Below are positions 10,739 through 20,897 of a stretch of 64,000 nt of DNA, in pieces. This DNA comes from Cryptomeria japonica. Lineage: Eukaryota > Streptophyta > Pinopsida > Cupressales > Cupressaceae. The stretch covers positions 365,559,667 to 365,623,666 of the forward strand of contig NC_081415.1 of assembly GCF_030272615.1 (NCBI RefSeq), read 5' to 3'. Within the stretch, counting starts at the first letter, position 1. Every line of letters begins with the position of its first letter. The notes beneath the pieces are model-generated. The model was not told the origin of the DNA and did not search any database. It saw only the letters and a program-made list of their open reading frames with translations. The translations under genes were made by a program, and so were the position numbers.

Positions 10739-12024
10739 CTAAGCGAAGAGTTTCTTCAAGTGGATGGTGTTAATCGGTTCACGGAGCTATTCTCCTTCCG
10801 AGTTTGAGAGTTGATAGGCACCATATCCAAATGCTGCAGTAACGGTGTAGGGACCCAGCCAGTTGGGTTCAAACTTCCCTTTATTGTCTCGAAACTGCTG
10901 ATTTTTTGGATTTTCTCTCAGAACTAGGTTACCAACCTGAAATTCTCTTTGTCTAACTTTCTTGTTATATCCTCTGGACATTCTCTTTTGATATACTCTG
11001 AGATGATCAAACGCCACTTGTCGACGCTCATCCAGCAATTTGAGTTCTTGCAATCTAGATATTCTATGATCTTCATTAGTAACAAGACCTTGCAAAGAAA
11101 CTCTTAGAGATGGTATTTCTACTTCAATAGGTAATACTGCTTCGGACCCATACACCAAAGAGAAAGGTGTAGCCCCACTAGTTGTTCTGATACTTGTTCT
11201 GTAAGCCCATAGTGCAGGATTGAGTTGTAGATGCCAATCCTTCCCAGATTTGTTCACTGTTCTATGCAAGATAGTCAATAGGTTTTTGTTAGATGCCTCA
11301 GCTTGTCCATTACCTTGAGGGTAATATACTGATGACCAGTGTTGTTTTATTTTGAATTTCTCACAAAGCTCATCCAGATCTTTATTCTTAAACTGTCCTC
11401 CATTATCAGTCACAATGGACGAAGGTATCCCGTACCTGCAAATGATATAGTTTAGGATGAACAAGGCGACTTGTTTACTAGTTGCTTTGATGAGCGAAAC
11501 CGCCTCTACCCACTTGGTGAAATACTTCGTGGCCATTAAGATGAATTTATGTTCGTTGGATGATGCAGGATATATTTGACCAATGAGATCAAAGGCCCAT
11601 TGCTGAAAAGGCCAGTGTGTAATGAATGGTATGAGATCCCTTGTTGGGGCATGTATGAGATTTCCATGAAGCTGACATTTTTCACAAGTCTTAGCAAATT
11701 TGATGGCGTCGTTTTCCATGTCTGGCCAATAGTAGCCAACCCGTAGTAGTTTCTGAGTTAAAGTAAGACCATTTGAATGAGATCCACAAATACCTTCATG
11801 GACTTTCGATAATGCATGTTTAGATTCTTCAGTTTCTAGACATCTAAGCAATGTATCGTCCAAACCTCGTCTAAATAAATCATTAGCTATGATAACATAC
11901 CGTGAAGCATTTCAAGTTAGGTTTCTTTTCTCATTACAAGTAAGGTTTTCGGGGATAATTTGGTCGCCTAGATAGGAGTAGATGTGGTCGTATCAGGATG
12001 AGTCATGTCCAATAATAGAACAGA
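10739..12024 (-). pseudogene. Gypsy integrase (pol C-terminal part)
   Basis: The main open stretch is 11863-10787. It shows the N-terminal zinc-binding region (HEGICGSH, then CEKCQLHG), the catalytic core with WAFDLIG (first Asp), IVTDNGGQF (second Asp) and NGQAEASNKNLL (Glu), and a C-terminal GPY/F module (NWLGPYTV). No chromodomain is seen, as usual for Tat elements. The same frame continues past a TAG at 10787-10789 for about 16 codons to a natural-looking end at 10739-10741. Upstream sequence to about 12024 is in frame but broken by TGA codons. The catalytic triad looks intact; the stops inactivate the product. Confidence 0.9.
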
Positions 12025-12487
12025 CTATTTGGGTCTTAGGGGAATCATAGGTTGGGTAATGTAACTCTTCCACCAGGAATTCAAAGCAAAAATTGGACTC
12101 TTGTAACTCGGGTATAGACACCAAGGTGGCCATAGCATCGGTTGCTCTGTTTGTGGATCTAGAAATCTATTGGAATGATACAAAAGCAAAGTACTTCTTA
12201 AGATCATCAACCATTCTCTTATAAGGCATCAGTTTCTCATCTCGAGTCTGATATGTATCATTGATTTGGTTAACTACCAACTGAGAATCTCCATAGATAT
12301 ACAATTCAACAACCTTCCATTCAATGGCTAGCTTCATTCCATTTACCAAAGCTTTGTATTCTGCAATGTTGTTTGTGCAGGGGAATAGAATCTTATAAGA
12401 CTTTGGGGTTGAATATTTTTGAGGAGTAATAAACAATATTCCAACACCAGAACCATTTTGGGTAAAGGACCCATCAAAGAACATCTT
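12025..12487 (-). pseudogene. Second (archaeal-type) RNase H domain of Gypsy pol
   Basis: The stretch 12484-12167 has the RNase H acidic residues in MFFDGSFTQNG (Asp), NNIAEYKALVNG (Glu) and YGDSQLVVNQI (Asp). It lies between the first RNase H and integrase in the same frame as reverse transcriptase. A second RNase H of this kind in this place is a hallmark of the Tat lineage. A TAG at 12485-12487, before MFFDGS, probably replaces a Trp codon, and another TAG follows at about 12164. Confidence 0.85.
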
Positions 12488-13918
12488 CTAGGGTTGTTGA
12501 GTAAGGTGCATTATTGATTCATCTGAAAACTCTATATGTAGCGGTTGAGTGTCCTCAAGCGAATCTTCAGCAAGTTGATCAACAATTACCTGTCCTTTTA
12601 TGGCTTTGCGTTCAACATATTCAATGTCAAACTCTGTAAGGATCATGACCCATTTCGCCAATCTTCCTATAAGTGTTGCTTTATTGAGAAGATATTTGAG
12701 TGGATCAATTTTGGCCACCAGCTTGACTCAATGTGCTAGCATGTAGTGCCTCAGTTTTTGTGATGCAAAGACTAACTCCAAGCATGTTTTTTCTATTATA
12801 GTGTAGTTCATTTCATAAGACACCAATGTCTTACTAATGTAATAAATAGCTCGTTCCTTTTTGTTGTCATCTTGTTGTGTCAGAAGTGCCCCCAGTGATG
12901 AATCAGTTGATGATATATATAAGATTAGTGGTTTACCCTGAATCAATGGCATCAATATCGGTGGATTTGATAGGTACTCTTTGATTTGCTGAAGATGTTG
13001 TTCACACTGCTAATCCCAGTTGTATATTACTCCTTTTCTCAATACCTTTGTGAAAGGTCGAGCTTTGTCTGCTAGCTAAGAAATGAATCTTCTGATGGAT
13101 TGGAGACATCCCTGTAGAATTCTCATTTGACTGATGTTCTTCAGAGGTGGAATTTCCATTATGGCTTGGACCTTCTCAGGATCAACCTCGATTCCCTTCT
13201 TTGAAATGATGTAGCCAAGTAGTTTACCAGATGTCACTCTAAATGCACACTTCTTTGGATTTAATCAGAGTTTGAACTTTTCCATTATGTCTAGTATAGG
13301 ACCTAACTCTTGAATATGCGTTGATCTCTTCATAGTCTTCACTAAGGTGTCATCAACATAATCTTCCATATTCTTATGCATCATATCATGAAAAATGGTA
13401 GTAACTGCTCTTTGATAGGTTGCTCCTGCGTTCTTTAGCCCAAATAGCATGATGTTCCAGCAAAAGGTTCCCCATGCACAGATGAATGCTATCTTTTCTT
13501 GATCTCCAGGAGCTATTTTGATTTGGTTGTAGCCAGAGAATCCGTCCATTAGTGAGTACATCTCATATCCGGCAGTCATGTCAATTATCATGTCAATGTT
13601 TGGTAATGGAAAGTCGTCCTTCGGACACGCTTTGTTAAGATCTCTGAAGTCTGTGCAAACTCTGATACATTTGTCTACCTTCGACATAGGTACTATGTTT
13701 GAAATCCATTCAGTATAATATATAGCTTTGATGAATCCAACTTTGAGCAATTTTTCTAGTTCAACCTTGACTAATAGTGCTACATGCGAGTACATCTTAC
13801 GGAGTTTTTGCTTAACTAGTTTTACTCCTGGTGTGATTGAAATATGGTGCATGATAAGATCAAGATCCAAGCCTGGCATATCGGAGTACGTCCATGCAAA
13901 GTTTATTTTCTTTTTTGT
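12488..13918 (-). pseudogene. Gypsy reverse transcriptase and first RNase H
   Basis: RT occupies 13879-13265. It begins with the MPGLDLDLIMHHI segment and shows CTDFRDLNKACPKDDFPLP, the first catalytic Asp in LMDGFSGYNQI, MLFGLKNAGATYQR and the catalytic YVDD. The connection and RNase H follow in the same frame (ISSTDSSLGALLTQQD at 12955-12728, then AKWVMILTEFDIEYVE). In-frame stops lie at about 13262 (TGA, before LNPKKCAF), two TAG codons between 13080 and 13010, and TGA at about 12725. Each sits where the family has Arg, Gln or similar. The active-site residues remain, but the polyprotein cannot be made. Confidence 0.92.
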
Positions 13919-14742
13919 CTAATTTCATGTATTTCTTTCTCTAGTTTTATGCGCATCAGCTTTTGAGTATCATCTATGACACCACTAGACTCTTCTGGAG
14001 TTTCTGTAGTGGATGTGTCTGAGAGGTGTTCAGGACCCCATTCATACTCGTTTGAGTCAGTCTCTGAATCATCTACTTGCTACCTGCTAGTATATGTGAC
14101 TGGAACTTTTAGTGGTGCAAACGATTCTTTGATTCTTACTACTTCATCTCTTATATCTTCTGGGACCTCAACTTCTTGTATTATTGTAGCTGACACCATC
14201 GAAGCTTGAGCACTGACTATTTCTTCTTTCTTGACTGTTGATTCCTCTTTCTCTTTTCTACACTCTGCTTTTGTTTGTTGAGTGTCTACTTCCTGTAATG
14301 TTGAAGGCGATATCCTTTTCTACCACTTAGACTTAAAAACATGTTTTTGGTCTGATGTCTTTTTCGGATTGTATCCCAGTCCAACCTTATCATTTGTGGA
14401 TTTTGTTTGTAGCCGAATTGGTTCAGTAATACCTTCCTTTTGTTTGCCCAGAGGACCAGTACCTGGATATCCCATGCGTTGAATCATTTTCTAGCCAGGA
14501 CTATATTGGTTTGAAGAAATCTCACAATGTCGTACCTCCTCGGTTTGACTATCTTCCTTAAAGAGCTAGTTAAGAACAACATCCTCTTCTATTTCATCCA
14601 CCAGGGAGGTAGAGGACTGTATAAAGAGACCATCATACATGGTATTCAGAGCTGGAATTTGTGTTCTCATGGCCTTTGATGGCTTGCCCAACTGTTTTGG
14701 TGATGGAGGGAGAGAAACTAATGAAAGTATCGGTTCTATCTT
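13919..14742 (-). pseudogene. Protease-RT linker with G-patch-like segment
   Basis: It is in frame with the protease. At about 14500-14340 it reads KMIQRMGYPGTGPLGKQKEG, followed by ITEPI and VGLGYNP, a glycine pattern like a G-patch RNA-binding motif. The rest is acidic and Ser/Thr-rich (SETDSNEYEWGPE). Four TAG stops interrupt it. At 13909-13920 an A-rich run (CAAAAAAG on the minus strand) marks the change from the protease frame to the RT frame. A one-base slip in the homopolymer is the simplest reading. Confidence 0.6.
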
Positions 14743-15729
14743 CTAGCCATCCATGTCGGTATTTGTAATATTCAATCTCTTTTCTAAGTCCTTCATCAGC
14801 GCTTCTGGATCTTCATTTGGAGAGGCTACCCTATTACGAGGCACAAAAGTATCTGCACCTTTTGTCAATGCATTACAGATGACATTTGTATCAGCAGGAA
14901 TACTGACTTCAGCTCCATTATAGGGGAATTTTAAGCATTGATGGTATGTTGATGGTACTGCCTTCATTTCATGAATCCATGGCCTGCCTAGTAAGATATT
15001 GTATGACAAAGGAATATGAAGTACCTGGAAAAGGACATCTCTTTCTACAGGTCCCACTCTGATTGGTAATGACACCAGACCTTTAGAAGTCCTTTCTTCT
15101 TCATCATAGGCTTTTATTATTATTTTCTTGCCGGGATCAATGACATTTTCAGAGAATCCTAGTTCTGTAAGCAGATTGTAAGTATAGATATTCAACCCCA
15201 CGCCTCCATCTATCAAAACACATTTGACTCTGTGTTTGTGGATCATGGCTTCAATATGCAATGGTTGGTTATGTGGATGATTTAGTGAGTTGTCATCTTC
15301 TTTGGAGAAGGTCAGATAGTGAGGTGAAGTCAGATGACCCACCATAGACTGAAACCGATCAATGTCTAAATCTTTTGGAACGTTAGTGGTGAGCAAGGCA
15401 TTGTCTAGGATCTCTTTGTGAGCAGACGAGAGTTTTAGCAATTCAAAGATTGAGATTTGAGCATCTGTCCTTTTTAATTGTTCAACAATGCTATATCCAG
15501 AAGATGATGATGAAGTTAACCTTTTAAATTTGTCCAAGGTTGATTCTTCATGTTTGTTTGACAAGGTTGGTGGGTTCAATGTTGCTTGAGCTGGGTTGGA
15601 AGAACTAGCTCCTTGGAGAGTGACTTTCTTTTGAGAACGGGTCAGAGCTCTTGCATATCGTGATTCATTTGGTTTATCTTGGACTATAATCACATTGCAA
15701 TATTCTGAGTGGGAAGGCTCAATCATGTT
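14743..15729 (-). pseudogene. Gypsy protease region
   Basis: The open stretch from MIEPSHSEYCNV (15726) to 14743 contains the retropepsin-like core KCVLIDGGVGLNIYTYNLL, followed by the flap and ILLGRPWIHEM, the typical C-terminal part of plant retroelement proteases. The catalytic Asp is present in DGG rather than the canonical D-S/T-G. A TAG at 14743-14745 separates it from the linker but keeps the frame. When the 169-bp duplication upstream is discounted, this frame is the same as gag, so gag and protease were once one reading frame. Confidence 0.85.
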
Positions 15730-16067
15730 GATAACGTTGTCCTGACTGGTATATGTATTATTTACCTTGGCACCTCCTTTGGTCTTTGACTAATCACCTT
15801 GTTTGTAAACAAGCAAAGGGTCCTTAAATGCTTTATGATCTGCATTGGTTGGATGATTCCCAACAACAACTTTACCAGCGTCTATGAGATCTTGAATTGA
15901 TAATGTTGTCCTGACTGGTATATGTATTATTTACCTTGGCACCTCCTTTGGTCTTTGACTAATCACCTTGTTTGTAAACAGGCAAAGGGTCCTTAAATGC
16001 TTTATGATCTACATTGGTCGGATGATTCCCAACAACAACTTTACCAACGTCTATGAGATCTTGAATC
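15730..16067. repeat. 169-bp tandem duplication at the gag-protease boundary
   Basis: Bases 15730-15898 and 15899-16067 are near-identical copies with a period of 169 bp. Checked anchors are GTTGTCCTGAC at 15736 and 15905, and TAATCACC at 15791 and 15960. Since 169 is not a multiple of three, the duplication shifts gag against protease. Both copies hold the same TAG stop, so the stop came first. Confidence 0.93.
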
Positions 16068-17587
16068 TCATGTTTTAGCTTCATGCAATTGTTTATGTTA
16101 TGACCTTTATTCTGATGGAAGTCACAATATTCATTTTCTCTCCACCATCTTGGTTTGACTTCTGGATCATATGGTCTGGAGTTATCTGGTAGCATTATCA
16201 AGTTGTTTGCCAACAGAGTTTTGAAATTGGAATCGTATGATTCTTTGAGAGGAGTAAAATCACGCTTAGGTTTAGAGAGCCAAGGCTTTTCTGTGAGCCA
16301 TTCTTTTGTTTTCTTTGGCGGATTTTTTGCTGCAGCCTCAGCAGCTTTAAGTGCTTGTGTACCACTAGCCAAGTTGAATATTGTGGGCTTTGAGTTAGCT
16401 TTAACAGTGTCTACTACTCCATTGTTAACAACATTCTTGTTGTTGTCTTTGCCAAATTTCCAATACTTGTTCTTCTCTTTAGAGCTAGATCCTGGTTGTG
16501 TTTCATTCCAAGGTGTGATATCCCCCTTCTTTATGAGCACATCTTCCATTCAAATGGCATTATCTACCATTTTGTTAAGTGATGGGTGTACTTGCATTTG
16601 TATGCTATATTTCAGTCTAGGGACCAAGTTATTGACAAATATATCCATTTTCTCAGAGTCTGGGATAGGTCGTGGATACCTAGACAACATCTTTCTCCAG
16701 CGTTGGAGGAAAGTAAGAAGAGGTTCCCCTGTTTTCTGTTTAGTATTGCAAAGATCGATCATAGTCACAGGATGTCGAATAATGCATGAGTATTGTTGCA
16801 AAAATAGTTGGATTAGTTCTTCGAACGTTTTTATTCCTTTGGGTAGACTTGAGAACCATTCAATTGCTTGACCCCCTAAACTCCTTGGGAAAAGGCGCAT
16901 GAGGTACGTTTGATCATGCATGAACTCCATACAGGCGGTACAAAAATCTCTAACATGATCTTGAGGATCTGAGGTACCATCATATTTGTCAAATTTTGGG
17001 ATCTCCACTCGTGAAGGAAATGGAGGCATGTATAGATTCTTGTCAAATGGAAAGGGACATATTGTTTCCAGAGAATATTGTTTTGGGGACTTATCTTTAT
17101 TCTTCAATTCTATGACCTCCATTCGTAAGGCTTGTAATTGTTTGTGTACCATGAGTATAGGTGATTCTTCCTTTTTAGTAACGAGTGTCTAAATATCATA
17201 TCCAGTAGGAAGTTTGGCACCTTGTTTTGCTAGTTCTAAGAAATAGTCTTCCTTCTCTCGAGTCATGATAGCTTTCATCATTTTTCTAAAGTCTTTGTCC
17301 TTTTGACAATCACAAATTTCTTTTTCTGGAGGTTCAATGTCTTCGTCAGTCTCACTTGATGAGGAATCATTATCATTTTCAGGAATGTTATTATCGTCCT
17401 TATTTCCGTCATTGTGTTCTGTCTCATACATAGTGGGAGATTTAGGCTCATCAAAAATTGGTCCGCCTGATGACGATGGTATGTCAGTGACTGGATCCTT
17501 CACGTAGAATGGATTATCTTGATATTTGAAGGGTTGTTCTTTGCCTTTGGCTTCTTTCTTACGAGAACTCCTGGTTTGTGTAGGCAT
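15959..17587 (-). pseudogene. Gypsy gag
   Basis: One frame from MPTQTRSSRKKEAKG (17587) to 15959, broken by TAG at 17189-17191 and TGA at 16550-16552. Domains in order are a basic then acidic N-terminal region, the retrotransposon gag (capsid-like) domain (IPKFDKYDGTSDPQDHV to LLTFLQRWRKML), and a zinc-knuckle-like CDFHQNKGHNINNC followed by LKHEIQDLID. The spacing is C-X2-H-X4-H-X4-C, a variant seen in plant Gypsy gag. The product would form the virus-like particle and package RNA. The stops are TAG or TGA where Gln or Arg is expected. Confidence 0.9.
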
Positions 17588-17989
17588 TTTTATGGATTAG
17601 TGTGACCTAAAGTTGTTTGTGATGCAGAGGTCAAGATCAATTTCAGAGGTAGTTGTTCTGTTAAAGTATTGTTTGAGAGAAAAAACTGAGATTCAGTCTA
17701 GTTTCAGGAAAGATCTATCCTGTATAAGACGTCTATCTAAGTTGATTCTAAGAGTAGTGAAATATTCGGTCTGGTTTCAGGAACGATCTATCCTGTGTAA
17801 GACGTTATCTAAGTGACTTAAATTTGATAGGTAGTTGATTGAACTAGCTGAAAGATGATCGACCAAATCATGCAACGCAAATGACAGAGGTACACTATCT
17901 TGATCTGTTTATGCTAGGATGATGATAACCAGGATTATGTTCATTGTAAATTGTTTTTAGGCAAGTTTGATTGTTCTGTTCTGACAAAA

Positions 17990-18325
17990 CCAGAGACTCG
18001 TACGATAGGGTTTTCTGAGCCGACCGACAATTTAGCAGCTATAGGACGACAACAGTTTTGTTTCGTATGAGTTGCTACCTCGTACCATACGACAAAGGGG
18101 TATACGTAGGACGACAAAAGACTTAGGGCAGTTTTGTTTCGTACGACACAAGACACAGAGCCAGACGACAGATGAAACGACTCGTACGACACAGGATTTG
18201 ACACAAGATGACAAATGACAAAACTCGTACGACACAGGATGTAATGTAGGATGAGAAATCACAAGACTCGTACGACACAGGATGTGGTGCAGGACGAAAA
18301 TTTGGCAGATTCGTACGACTGTTCA
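17990..18325. repeat. Minisatellite with TCGTACGAC core, about 43-bp period
   Basis: ACTCGTACGACACAGGAT recurs near 18180, 18224 and 18267, and a variant at 18309, with about 43-45 bp between copies. Looser copies begin at 17996 and 18136. The core TCGTACGA is a perfect palindrome. Confidence 0.85.
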
Positions 18326-18442
18326 CAGAGCAGAGACTAAAAATTTTGAGTTTTTTTTCGATTGCTGAGTATGACCAATTCTGAGATGGACTGATTTTGG
18401 ACTAGGATAGACTAGTTTTGAACATAATTTCAACTTTAGGAT

Positions 18443-18548
18443 GGACAAGTTCTGACATGGACAGAGTTTCGACTTAAAATGGACAAGTTCTGACATGGAC
18501 AGAGTTTCGACTTAAAATGGACAAGTTCTGACACGGACAAAGTTTCTA
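18443..18548. repeat. 38-bp tandem repeat, 2.8 copies
   Basis: Units start at 18443, 18481 and 18519 with GGACAAGTTCTGACATGGAC. The first two are identical and the third has single-base changes before it fades out at about 18548. Confidence 0.95.
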
Positions 18549-19716
18549 ATCACTGAGTTGGTTTCTTGTCTTCTCCAATTTTGGTATTTCAGTTTTTCTT
18601 TCAGGGATGAAAACACAGAAAACACGTAGTATGAATAGTAACTCCAATCACAACATGTAAACCCTACGGAATTTGGTGAGGAAAGAAAACCTTTGCGTGT
18701 AGACTCAGGTACACACCCAATAGCTAATCAGAATACGATCACTGAGTCTCACGCAATGGATTCTGAACGCCGTATTATCCGAATCCAAATGCTAATGGGG
18801 GCACGAAATGACAAGTATCTTGGGAGAGTTACTATCTCTCTTGCACAAAGATTATCCCCCTTTTGGAGATGAATCAGGTAGCTTCTAATTTTAATTGGAA
18901 CTAGTAAGGGATCTGTTTAGTGCGTTGAGGTATAAACTCAATTAAAAGGTCTCCTAGCCTTGAAAACCAAGGTTTAATATACCTGAAGGTATGGAGGAGA
19001 GCTATTCATGAGCACTGTCGTTGACTTGATTTTCATCAAATCATGTTTATTTTATAGTGGGTTGGATTACTTGGCATTTAGTCGTTCCCACTTAGGTCGT
19101 TCCCCTCACACCGGCCGTAACGGCTTTAAGAGTTTTTCAACCCCTTGGGAGGGTAGGCCTTCTAAAGATGTACAAATCTCAAACAAAGAAAAAGCCTCAA
19201 GGGTCTGGATTTCTGATTGTCTAGAAAAAGACAAGAGCATACTCTCCTACCTCTCAGAATCTTCTAAAAACACAAAATACAGATTTGTTCTTTAACTAGA
19301 TAGCAATTTAGGTTCCTAAAAATGAATTTAAAGAATACACGATGTTTAGTTGATTCTCCTTAGGCAACCTGCAAAGACAATGAATCAGTAGTCATATTGT
19401 CTTTGTGCGACAAGCATTCTGCAAAAACTGATTAGGCTGTGAAAAATTCTAAGATAGACAAATAAATAGTTAGGGTCAGTCGTCAGAATAATCAATAAAA
19501 ATCATGAAATTTTGCCCCTTTTTTTTCTTTTCTTTTTTTTACCAGAAAATACAGAGTCGTACAACAATATGAACACTCGTATGATACATGATTTCAGCTC
19601 ATACGAGACATGATTTCAGTTCGTACGAAACCTGCAGTTTGTCGTTTCAGCTTGTGGGAAATGTCGTACGAGATGTACGAACGAAAATCCAAAAAATCTG
19701 AAATCTGGAAAATAAC

Positions 19717-19735
19717 AAAAAAAAAAAAAAAAAAA
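19717..19735. repeat. Poly-A homopolymer
   Basis: A run of about 19 A within the element's leader (poly-T on the element's sense strand). It makes the Lys-run and Phe-run reading frames seen here, which are not genes. Confidence 0.95.
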
Positions 19736-19774
19736 AGCAGTCAGTCTTGGAGGCCGAGAAATGTAGTCTTCGGG

Positions 19775-19791
19775 CCCCACAGTGGGTGCCA
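19775..19791 (-). other. Primer-binding site
   Basis: On the minus strand, four bases (TCTC) after the end of the 5' LTR, lies TGGCACCCACTGTGGGG. It begins with TGG, the complement of a tRNA CCA end, and has the form common in Tat-lineage elements (TGGCRCCCA). I cannot name the tRNA with certainty. Confidence 0.75.
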
Positions 19792-19795
19792 GAGA

Positions 19796-20892
19796 TGTGT
19801 GTGTGAAAAATGAGTCTGTAGCTATAAGCACAACACTTCAATTAAGTCATTATATGTATGGTTAGTAATCAATAATCAATAAGTAATAAACCATAACAAA
19901 GTGACTAATTGCCTTCTAAAAGATGCGAGTATAAGTTTGCTCTCAGATTTTTATAAGCAATACCAATACAAAGGATTTAATATATGTGATATTAACTATA
20001 TGGATGCAAAATGGATGAATAATTCAAGCAATATGGATGAGTAAAACTAAATATGGATGCAAATAATCTAAAAAGCACAATGATCTTCAATGACTCCAGA
20101 GTGAAATTAGCATGATAATAATCTCCAAGCATGTTCTCAAAAATCTCTGGGGTGAATTGAAATGAGAGTTGAAGACTGTATTTATAGAGAATTACAAGAG
20201 AAAAGGCTCAATTTAGGAATAATTGAAAATAAATGAGAAATCAAGTTCAGTTAACCTTGAGATAGATTCCAATTATAGTTTGATTGAAATGCATTCAAAT
20301 AAGAAGTTCAAGTTGCACTAGAAATAAGGTTTAATTAATTCCATGCATTTGTGATAAAAATAGATAATTCCATGCATATATTTGATTTATTCAAGAAAAA
20401 TGTCTTTTCAATACAACTAAACTTCTTTTTCTGAAAAGCTTTGAGTTCCAATTTTAGAGAATAACTCAATAATTCAATTTAATTGCTTTTCTGATTTCAA
20501 GTTCTAAATTTAGAAAAAGAAATAATATCTCAAATTTGATTTCTCTCTCAATTCAATTCTTTTTGTAATTTCAATTCAACTCTTGCTTTGTGACTAATTC
20601 CTCTTTTGTAATAAATTAATTCCTTTTGCATGATTAAATGGCAAATTTATTAATTAATTAAATATGCAAGGATATTTAATAAATTAAAATAGGATAATTG
20701 ATCAAATGATATTCTTGGAAATGATTCAATTATATTTAATTAATATTGAGTAATTGATTTGCCATGTGATATTTGATGATTAAAGAATTAATAATGTGCT
20801 CAAGGTTGATTTAATTGTCTTTGGTTAGGACCTTGGTGATGTTGTCAAGATTAGGGGCCCATGGTTTAGATGACCATTTTTAGGGTATTACA
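19796..20892 (-). repeat. 5' LTR of the Tat-type Gypsy element
   Basis: This is 1097 bp. In the element's direction it starts TGTAATACCC and ends CACACACACA, with the TG...CA ends expected. It is followed by the primer-binding site. It is shorter than the other LTR mainly by three small deletions. Confidence 0.95.
20179..20186 (-). promoter_or_regulatory. Putative TATA box of the 5' LTR
   Basis: TATAAATA on the minus strand, about 710 bases into the LTR, inside CTCTATAAATACAG. It is a consensus TATA sequence at a sensible U3/R position. The other LTR has TATAAATG at the matching place. The transcription start is not shown. Confidence 0.5.
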
Positions 20893-20897
20893 CTATA
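20893..20897. repeat. Target-site duplication, right copy (CTATA)
   Basis: Identical to 4308-4312 and directly outside the LTR end TATTACA. Confidence 0.93.

Larger units (their letters stand above)
17588..19774. other. Leader (5' untranslated region) of the Gypsy element
   Basis: About 2.2 kb between the primer-binding site and gag without a supported gene. It holds two minisatellites (18120-18325 and 18443-18548), scattered TCGTACGA words (also at 19556-19680) and a poly-A run at 19717-19735. Long leaders are usual in large Tat elements. Confidence 0.75.
4313..20892 (-). mobile_element. Ty3/Gypsy LTR retrotransposon, Tat-type, 16.6 kb, inactivated
   Basis: The element is full length on the minus strand. 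Order in its own direction: 5' LTR (20892-19796), primer-binding site, 2.2-kb leader, gag, protease, G-patch-like linker, reverse transcriptase, RNase H, a second RNase H, integrase with a GPY/F module, a 5-kb 3' region, polypurine tract, and 3' LTR (5456-4313). Two RNase H domains and the primer-site type place it in the Tat lineage, which also includes Ogre- and Grande-like elements. The 3' region carries an antisense plant-mobile-domain gene. The LTRs differ by scattered substitutions, roughly a few per cent by eye, and by several 10-17 bp indels, so insertion is not recent. Premature stops and at least two frame changes make it non-functional. Confidence 0.95.

Noticed and set aside
10394-10773. 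Overlapping plus-strand frames rich in Phe, Leu and Ser
   Set aside because: They cover the T/C-rich tract after the integrase end. Composition explains them, and the opposite strand holds pol.
13905-13925. Programmed -1 frameshift as a firm call
   Set aside because: The A run is not in the classic heptamer register and the element has many other defects; a one-base indel is simpler.
16155-16871. 238-codon plus-strand frame
   Set aside because: It is the mirror of gag on the other strand; the minus-strand reading has clear gag domains.
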